Source: Avena insularis (Eukaryota > Streptophyta > Magnoliopsida > Poales > Poaceae). Taken from it: DNA of 64,000 nt. Positions 56,209-64,000 of this stretch are shown in pieces (positions within the stretch are counted from its first letter, which is position 1; each line of letters begins with the position of its first letter). The DNA is taken from the NCBI GenBank assembly GCA_023614405.1, contig CM042696.1, forward strand, positions 335,163,211 to 335,227,210, read 5' to 3'. The position numbers were made by a program, and so were the translations under genes. The notes under the pieces were generated by a model. The model worked only from the letters and a program-made list of their open reading frames with translations, made no database searches and was not told the DNA's origin.

Positions 56209-57931
56209 ATTAGCGTTGTCTGTGGGGGAACCTGAACGCTGGAACCAAGGATTCGATGGACCGCTCTCCACCAAGCATCAACCCGACGAAAGAAGATCCA
56301 CGCCCCCCACCCCTGTATTGGTACCCGCCGATTTCAACGGTGGATCCGATCTGATCATCGGAAGTTTCCACTTCCAAGTAGACGACCCGCAAGAATCGCA
56401 CCCTTCGGTCCTGATCACATCAGAACCGTCGGTGGAAAAAACTACGCCTACGGAGGTACCAATATCTTCCATCGGATCCTCCATGAACGTCACAGCACAG
56501 ATTGAAGCAGACGAAGAAAGCGAGCAAATCGAGATGGATCTGGAGGACCTTGATGGTCTTTACGAAAATCTCTCCTTCGGATCAGACCCACATTTAACCA
56601 CACCATGCGAAGCTAGCCCAGCAAATTCGGAACCCGAAGAAAGCAGCGAAAGCATTGACTTCAGAATTCGGATGATAGAAATCTACCTAGAACCAAAACT
56701 GATGGACCTCACTGAGTCACGCGACAGTGTCTCCGTCGGTACAAACGATGACGTAACCAGTCCATATATCACCCAACACCAAGTATGCGTGATCATCGGA
56801 GACGCCTCGACCTAGCAAGACTCTAATGGTATCCCAATTTTTAATCCCGACGATATTCTTTCAAGCCATAATGCAGGAAGTCACGACAACAAAGGAAGCT
56901 GAGGAATTAGGGGATTCTCAACAGTCAACCGTGTAAATCAAGAAGAAGAACAACCATGCGGAGGCGAGAGGCAAACTCTCAGCCTACCAGCCAGTGCATG
57001 GGAGAAGGCAAGGGCGACAATTTTGAGAGCGGTTCCAATGACAACGGACGCCACACACGAAAATCTATTGGCATACCAATATTTGCTTCATTGCAAAAAG
57101 AGAGACCTACTCAGGATGTAGAGGCAACTCGACGAAAGGAAAAGGGTAGCCAACGAATCTAGCCTACGACGAGCGTAGTTAAGCTCCACTCGAGGATCAA
57201 GGAGCGTAACAGGAGGAGCATCTCCAAGGAGAGGAACGTCTAGGTTGCATGATATCTCCAAAGAAGATAGGAGCAGACTAATCTGAGACCTTGATCTATC
57301 ATTCATGTCCATAGACCAAGCTAGAAATATCAAGGAAAAACAGCCCAGGCAGCCATTATGGCCGCACAAACATATCTAATTACAACACAACCTGCACCCG
57401 ACGATCCTCGCGTGGCCCTTCACCGCTCCACCCCGATGAATCTCGGCATGGTAGGAGAATCTCTTGCACAAGCAGATAAAGGGACCACGCGGCAACCCGA
57501 CAGATCCCCGTGCCGTTGCAGCAGCCCTCGGCAAGGAGGTCATACCCGACGATCACGATCACCACATCGGGTCCACTTTTCAGAATCAGAACTAACAAAC
57601 GACACAAGAAACGACATCACCCAGCGAAGGATCGAATGATCCAGAGAAGAACGCAACACCCGAAGATACCATGACGGTGAAAGCGAGGAAGAGCAAGAAC
57701 TATGCGGAGCCAGTTGCTTTACCCAACAGGTTTGCAAGACTCCGGTACCAAAAGATTTTAAGTTACCCCAAGATTGTCAAAAATACGATGGCATCCAAGA
57801 ACCTGAAGCCAAAGACAATTTCACAGTTAATGGACATAGCCAATTGTTGGGCTGATGGAGAAGATGCAGTACATAACAAAAGAGCCCGCACACCCGAAGA
57901 CGATAGGGACGGGCGCAATAATGATCGGTGA
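56180..57931 (+). pseudogene. Gypsy E2 gag (N-terminus intact, core deleted)
   Basis: The frame 56180-56817 begins inside the LTR (MDIAEVTLRQL), passes the primer site and codes a Ser/Glu-rich N-terminus with IIGSFHFQVDD, aligned to IGSFRF-stop-VAQ of E1; E2 has CAA where E1 has TAG. After a TAG at 56815-56817 only fragments remain. Near 57671-57931 the gag C-terminal segment LMDIANCWADGEDAVHNKR matches LMEITNRWANRENSVKN of E1. The capsid-like centre present in E1 is missing. Confidence 0.75.
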
Positions 57932-58422
57932 CGACGAACCAACGATGGGTACCATACACCAAGTTACGTTGCAGCAAGTTTCTCTGGAGGGGACAACCGA
58001 CGAAGCGACGATTACAACAACGGATACCGTGGCAACATGGATAGTATCAGTGGAGGCCAGTCGCAGCAACAATACCAGCCGATGAATTGAGACCCACCTA
58101 TGTCAGCTGGACAAATGTTGGAAGGACCCTGCAATATGCACTACTACGTCAACTCGACAGGGAAAAGGCGATAAAACTCCTAAAGGACTGTCGAACATTC
58201 TTAAAAATGCAAGAACTATGCAACGCAAGGGCAACCTAAGCATCAAACCGAGGCTACGCTACCGCACCTGGCGCTTTGGCCATCGGTGCGCCACTGCCAC
58301 CATAGGGGCATCCGCCAGCAGGGCAGCCACAAAGCACAACAGACCAAGACGACGAATATCCCAAGTCAAAAGGAGCAATGTCAATGATCTAGAAGGGACC
58401 ACCCTCTAACAGAACACAAAAG

Positions 58423-59018
58423 TTGATCACTAGGCAAGTAAACATGGTAGTAACAAAGCCACCTCCTACACTAGAGTACCTCCATTGGTCAGAACAAGAA
58501 ATTACCTTCAATATAGCTGATCATCCATTACAGGTCCCTCGACCAGGCCAGTCAGCACTAATAGTAGAAGCACAAATCGGCGGGTTCGACATGAGCAAGG
58601 TTTTCTTGGATGCAGGAAGCAACATCAACCTGATTTACGCTAAAACTCTATGGGCTATGAATTGGTCCATGACGAATATAGTACCTATAGACACAACTTT
58701 CCACGGGATAGTTCCAGGAAAGCCGAAATTATATTGGGCAAAGTCCATCTCGACGTAGTCTTCGGGTCAAAGAATAACTTAAGATGAGAAAAGCTAGAAT
58801 TCGAAGTCATGGACTGGCCATATCAGTACCACTCAATCCTGGAACGACTAGCTTTCGCTAGGTTCATGGCAGTATCTCACCACGCATATCTAGTGCTAAA
58901 AATGCTAGCCCCCAATAGGGTCATAACAGTCAAAGGAAGCTTCAATCATACGGACAGTTGCGATCGGGAATTCAACAAAATCTCTGAATCTTTCGGGATG
59001 GAGACAAAACTTGGATAG
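58423..59018 (+). pseudogene. Gypsy E2 protease region
   Basis: QVPRPGQSALIVEAQIGGFD, then MSKVFLDAGSNINLIY with the protease DAGS triplet (E1 has DGGN at this point). A frame change near 58757 leads to WPYQYHSILERLAFARFM and ITVKGSFNHTDSCDREFNKI, both matching E1. The next E1 domain, RT, has no counterpart in the 500 bp that follow. Confidence 0.8.
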
Positions 59019-59508
59019 CTAGAAATAGCGGATGAGGAGTTGCTACACGAAGGGCACACCCACAAAAAGCAAACATCGGAAGAGCAAGCGCACAACGGTC
59101 TCGTAAAAGCAACTTATGCATCCTCCAATATAGGTCCCGCATAGGAAGACCCACTGATTGATAGGACAATAGCACCACAACACGGAACATGATGAAGAAC
59201 CCCCGAGGAAGGAAGCCGAAGTTCCTAAAGAAAATCTCCACTTAGACGCACCTTATATCCAATAAAGGCCAACGGCCAAGCGATCACGCCCTCGCAATGT
59301 ATTTCCATCTATGCTTACCAATAAATAAATAAAGTATTTCCTGAGATACAAATTTCTATGGCAAACAAACACTAGTTCGTCCGGTCCTCAACAAGAGAAT
59401 ACATCATAGAATCAAAATCTCGTATAAAACATACGACTTTTTTGATAAATATATGAAATATCTATACAGTATTTCTTCTATGAAGTACAAGGTTGCACAA
59501 GCAAATAG
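59019..59508. other. E2 deletion junction (no RT, RNase H or integrase)
   Basis: Short, stop-filled frames only. The AT-rich text includes aataaataaataaagta near 59318, placed like the aataaataaagc of E1 just before the antisense block. No pol domain is visible. Confidence 0.6.
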
Positions 59509-60340
59509 TCAAATAGAAAAATTAACAAAAAAATCCTCGTCTGCTTCTAAGAATCTTCGCGTAATCCTAATGGTGGGTCTACGAGCAGCAACGTAATGAG
59601 GCACCATGTAATCAAGGTCGCTATCGGAAGGAGGAGGCAAACCCGAAGATACAACATCCAGATCCAGCGTTGGATGATGGGCATGTACCCAAGAGAGCGC
59701 GAGCTTGGCACCTGCCACAAGTTGAAGCTTCACGTAATGGTGAATCCTTTCACCTTGTCGAAACTTCACAAACAAATTTGCCAAGGTCTGAAGCTGAGGA
59801 TCCCGAGGAAACATGGCGTTGTAAACAATGGCCAGAGATCTGCGGCAGCACTCGACAAATTGCTCCAACTTTGATAGGCGATCCTGAAGCAACACCACAG
59901 TATAGGCATGCCAATGATCGGTGCAAAAATCTGTTTCAAAATTTCGGGAGGTAGACACAAGAGCTTGCATTTGGTTGCGTAGACTTTAGGTTTCCTCCCT
60001 CTCGCACAATCGAATGCCTACAAATCAGGGAGAAAATATTAATTTCCTGCAAGCCAGAAAAAACAACCGAAGAAAGAGGAAGAAGACTTACACAACAGCC
60101 TTTCACTTGCCCTGGAAATTTCCTCCAAGAAAAAAGCCTCGCGGTTGAGGGCCTAGCATGTCTTCGATTGGGAAACATCCACCATCGATTGAACAACCCG
60201 AAGTTTTCCTTCAAGTTTTTTCACTTTTTCTATCTTTTCAGCGTACAACGGCGGATCCACCATACGCACAATGGCGGTACTGGCTGCGCCTACCACAAAT
60301 GGGGACAAAATTGCATCTGACAACTGCGTGGATCCAGAAG
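59509..60340 (-). pseudogene. E2 antisense block A2 (coiled coil and conserved C-terminal domain)
   Basis: Begins behind an acceptor-like ttgccag near 60362: NESSAPSGSTQLSDAILSPF, a Lys/Glu coiled segment (YAEKIEKVKKLEGKLRVVQS), a TAG near 60160 and ALNREAFFLEEI (E1: ATAREQYLLEEV). The final exon (to 59509) carries LQDRLSKLEQFVECC, QLVAGAKLALSWVHAHHP, GLPPPSDSDL and YMVPHY, matching E1 at 36590-36127. It ends a little beyond the E1 C-terminus. Function unknown; conservation between diverged elements suggests it was once under selection. Confidence 0.7.
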
Positions 60341-60527
60341 GAGCCGAAGATTCATTCACAATCTGGCAAGACACGAAGGATATGAAACATTCATCATACA
60401 AAGATAAATTCATACACACATTCAACAGTTGCTTTCTTGTAAAAAGAAAGCAAAAGGCAGCTGTACAAGTTAAAGATTCATTACAATGACGGCAAGGAAG
60501 ATACAATGAAACTACAAAAACCAAAGC

Positions 60528-63235
60528 CTATGAAGCCGTGTCCTTCAAAGACAGAGTAGCACTAGCGGAAGGAGCACTAGCTACAGGAGCAGTAGGGGCA
60601 GCCGAAGAAGGGGCGCCCATCGCAGAAGGGGTGGCCAGTTTCTCCGAGCCTGAGCCAAGGCCTAAAAGCAACCGATAATACTTTCTGGCCCTCTTAATAT
60701 AAGGCTTCAGGTCAACTGCTTGGCCATTGGGGGTGACTGGGACAAAGGAGTTAACCTTCTCCCAGTCGACCTTCTCGCCGTGCGCCATCGCTACTGCCAT
60801 TGAGGTTTCGGCACCACTCTTCGACTTCGTCAAGCTATAACCAACAAGGGAGCTGGGATCAGCACCGAAGATGGTGACAAGATCATTCAGGTTGTTCGGC
60901 ACCTCCTTGGTTGAAGGCACGGTGGGAGTGGACAAGAAGGTTGCACCCAGGAACGCTGTTGGCCTCCAAGGTGCTAACAGCATACGACAAAGGATCAACC
61001 TTCTTGTCTTCATGCAGCGTCAGGTCCTAGCCAGTCAATTCTGAAAATAAAAGAAGACGGAAAGAATTGATGACCAAAGGAAAGAAATTAAATAAAAGCC
61101 ACGCAAGAGAAAAACTTACGGGTCAAAGAGGCATTAAGGGCCTCTAGGCGCTGCTGAAGATTTCCATCTCGAATAGCGGCTTGCTTGGCCACTTCTTCGG
61201 CATCAGTCCTTGCCTTCTGCTTGGCCTCCTCCAAGGCCTCCTCAGCAGCCTGAAGTCTGACCTCAAGATCATCGACACGCTTCATCGCCTCATCCCGAAT
61301 AACTTCGGATTCCTTGGCAGTAACTGCGCAAATAAATCATGAAAAAATGAAGAATAAAAATTCACAAAGAGATCCAGAAGATAAACATAACATACCCTTC
61401 CGTTCTTCGGCTTCGTCACAGATTTTTATAAAGCGAGAGGCCATATCGACCATCACAACAAAGGATATTAGGGCAAAATAAAAGAGGCTACGGGCAGAAA
61501 AATTCTGAAATACAGAGTGACTTACATATTTTATATCCACATCAACAGGCTTCTCCGATGTTACCACCCCTTTACCCGCCGTTTTCTTCATTTTTTGCGG
61601 CGGCGGCTCTGATGAAGTGGTAGCATCTTTCTTGATAATCTTCTCCACAGAAGACATGAGCTTTTCCTTCGGCTCCGTCAATGGCGGAGAAGATTTCTTT
61701 GCAGAGCAGCCCACAAATGTGCGAAGAGGAGATGTGGGAGGATCTTCATCATCATCACTTTAAGAGAAAAACACAAAATAATTGGGAAAAGCATCAGCAA
61801 TAGAACTACCCGACAAAGGAGAGAAGAAGCAGTGAAACACTTACGAAGACACATCCTGTGTAAAGCAAAACAAGTTCATCTAGGCAGGAGCAGCCGAGAC
61901 TAGAGCAGCATCGAGGGGTTTGGAAGCAGTTGAGTCATCTGATTCTTTGACCCTCTCCACAACATAAGGGCGCTTCCTCTTATCACCAGCATGCTCCATG
62001 CGAAAATCTCCGGAGCGAGCCGATGGAAGAGATTGCATCTTCGATGAAGAGTCAGATGTAGAAAAATCCATCTCCTCATCCGTGGCAGTCCCAGTCACAG
62101 GAAGATCGTCGGATGCGGAGGGATGGATGGGGGGCTCATAGCTTCCAGGAAGAGGAGGAAGTGAGTTTAGATGATCAAAGTCCTACACAAGCGGAAGACA
62201 TGGAACAAGCGCTCATCATTGGTAGAGTAAAAAGTGCATCCGCAAATAAAGGAAAGGAAAGATGAAAGCAAAGGAAATTTACCTCGGGGAGCGGGTTTTT
62301 CTTGACGTAAGGCTCCACAACGTAGTTGGAGGGAGCCGGGATTTTCTTGGTGAGAGTAGTGAAGTTTTGAATCCTCTTTTCATATACCTTGAGGGTAAGG
62401 TCTTCTGAGGAAATCCTCATCGGATCCTTCTTCCCGGTATATGCCCACATGCCAGAAAGCCGGGCTTGAAGCGGCTGGATGCGGATCCACAAAAATATGC
62501 TAGGATCTAGAGACCCGACAATTTCTTGCCAACTTCGTGCCGCAGTTTCGAAATACGATCAATATAAGGCTGGATTTCAACCATCTCTTCGGCAGAAGGA
62601 CGTTGATCCCAAGAGTCAAGTTTGCGGCAAGGTTTTTTAGGATCAAAGGGGGCTAAACCAAAAGACCGGCCTTCAAGTTGTTGATCCTTGATATAAAACC
62701 ACTTGGACTTGCAGCCTTGGACAGAATTAGTGATCTTCAAATCAAAATAATCCACATCGGAGTGAATAGAAAAAATGGCTCCACCAACATCATGGACAAT
62801 GGTGTCAGTGGCGTTCTGGCGAACATTAAACAAATGCTTCCATAGGTCCCAATGGGGATGAATCCCGAGAAAGCCTTCACAAAGACTGATGAAACAAGCA
62901 CATTGAAGAATAGAGTTAGGCGTGAGCTGATACAGCTGCATGCCATAAACAAATAGAAGACCACGAAAAAATTCGTGGGCAGGAAGAGAAAGGCCGCGGA
63001 AAAGAAAGGAGAGAAACATTACTCTCCAGCCAGGCTCGTAGATGGGGGCAGCTTCGTCTCCAGGAAGCTTGAAGGTACCCTCCACCAGATGGTCGGAGTT
63101 CTGTGCCTCACGGAGATCGCACACCGAGCACTTGGTAGGATCCCATCCGACGGCCCTCTTATTGGTGGCCTTCGCGGCAGTAGCGGAAGTCCCAACTTTG
63201 CTTTTGCCCAGGCAGTGAAGGAGGAACACGAGCAT
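60528..63235 (-). pseudogene. E2 antisense gene A1 (PF04195-like domain, spliced)
   Basis: A TATA box (CTTTATAAG, 63333-63325) precedes the frame. The codon aligned with the E1 initiator Met is CTG here; the nearest ATG is 63235. Core: VMFLSFLFRGLSLPAHEFFR, LYQLTPNSILQCACFISLCE, DVGGAIFSIHSDVDYFDLKI and SKWFYIKDQQLEGRSFG, parallel to E1. A frame change near 62510 separates KKLSG from WIRIQPLQARLSGMW. The first intron (62282-62183, GT...AG) sits at the same place as in E1, between PLPE and DFDHLNSLPPLP. Later exons: an acidic/Ser segment, basic GDKRKRPYV, a long coiled coil (DDLEVRLQAAEEALEEAKQK, 61285-61088) and MAVAMAHGEKVDWEK ... LSLKDTAS, ending in TAG (60528). Confidence 0.75.
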
Positions 63236-63313
63236 AGAGCAGGAGTTTGCAAGGCGGCAAGAGCGCAAGGAAGAAGATGAAGCAGAGGAAGGTGAGGTAA
63301 AACAGTAAAACAC

Positions 63314-64000
63314 ATCTCCTTCCCCTTATAAAGAGCAAAGGCGTGAGGTCCGAACCATTCGATGCAAAATCGAACCGACAAAAGATCACATGGTGGTGAC
63401 ACGTGTTACAAGGATTCTGTAAAGGAAAAATCTAAAGAAGTTATGGCTGCGGTAAAAACGGTGGACAGCGCATGACACCTTGATCTTTGTGCGAAGAGGG
63501 GACGTGCAGTCAAAAATCTCCACTGAATACGCTATCACGCGTCATCATTACTGTCGCATGGCCCCATGTTCGACACGTCCAGTCAAGACGTGTCCTCTGA
63601 AATCAACATCATAAGATACGTCATCACTGAAGTCACAGCGGAGGCGTTGTAGAAATTGCGGCTCACTATAAGAAATATGACCCGAAGTAATTGGAGTCGA
63701 AGTAAATTCCTCCAGAAGAAGATTTGAGACTACAATCGAATATACAATATTATGACTGTAGCCTCAGGGGCTACTCCTATTAGGAGCACTGGTCGTGCAC
63801 CTGACAAAAAATACAAAAGCACTGACAAGTTTTCGAGCCTATGTTCTGATACATATATTCAAACATAGCCTCGGGGGCTACTCCTATCAGTAGCGTTGGC
63901 ACGCACCTGATAAAGCATGACAAAGAAAAATAATTCTTCAACAGATACTCTTACCGGGAGCAGTTACAGAAAACAAAAAGTCTTTCAGCCACCACAAAAA
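63314..64000. other. E2 pre-LTR region with polypurine-tract-like repeats
   Basis: Non-coding. From 63760 a motif ctcaggggctactcctatta + ggagcactggtcgtgcacct recurs about 110 bp later (63869, ctcgggggctactcctatca). It is the same motif as in E1 at 48752 and 48974, so the 3' LTR is probably near, beyond 64000. Confidence 0.6.

Larger units (their letters stand above)
55804..64000 (+). mobile_element. Gypsy element E2 (partial; 3' LTR outside the window)
   Basis: 5' LTR 55804-56208 (tgacataggta ... cttcgtca) with primer site attagcgttgtctgtggg, a variant of the E1 site. Sense strand: gag N-terminus, a shortened gag core and protease, then a gap where RT, RNase H and integrase should be. Opposite strand: the two antisense blocks also found in E1. 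Polypurine-tract-like repeats appear from 63760 to the window end. It is clearly a relative of E1 but diverged in the LTR and throughout. Confidence 0.85.

Overview
This window looks like a repeat-rich stretch of a Triticeae grass nuclear genome (wheat, Aegilops or a close barley relative). The evidence is a near full-length SINE of the Au type, several grass MITEs (Stowaway, Tourist/PIF type), Copia and Gypsy LTR retrotransposons nested in one another, and plant gene relics (a group IId WRKY factor, a Werner-like exonuclease, a NAM-associated-type protein). No bacterial operon, rRNA or tRNA gene was seen. Everything here comes from reading the sequence by eye; no database search was possible.

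Layout. 1-6119 is one end of a BamHI-rich 48-bp minisatellite with higher-order structure. 6.1-13.2 kb is low-copy sequence: an unrecognised degenerate two-exon gene, a decayed Werner-like 3'-5' exonuclease, an intact 167-codon gene of unknown function with TATA box and Kozak start, a Copia RNase H relic and two MITEs. 13.2-27.6 kb is a WRKY IId gene cut in two by a nest. A Gypsy chromovirus (13605-27122, 225-bp LTRs, AGCGG target duplication) sits in the WRKY coding sequence and is itself split by Copia A (16600-24869, CATTG duplication). 28.2-29.2 kb holds a PIF/Harbinger MITE and the SINE.

29.4-50.8 kb is a second gene (AT-hook, NAM-associated-like, minus strand) whose roughly 75-bp intron has taken a 19.4-kb Gypsy element, E1 (30655-50057). 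E1 is split by Copia B (36931-45265, GGAAG duplication), from the same family as Copia A. 51.5-53.3 kb is a small TIR DNA transposon with one ORF. A Stowaway MITE and a 5' fragment of a third Gypsy element follow, and 55.8 kb to the window end is Gypsy element E2, a relative of E1 whose 3' LTR lies beyond the window.

How it fits together. None of the LTR elements looks autonomous now. E1 has gag, protease, reverse transcriptase and part of RNase H but no integrase; E2 has lost RT, RNase H and integrase. Both nevertheless keep a large spliced antisense gene near the 3' end, with a matching N-terminal domain, a matching first intron, a matching stop and a second conserved downstream block, followed by tandem polypurine-tract-like motifs. 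This conserved antisense module is the best candidate for an under-described system here. Premature stops across the elements are mostly TAG, which fits decay by deamination at methylated CHG sites.
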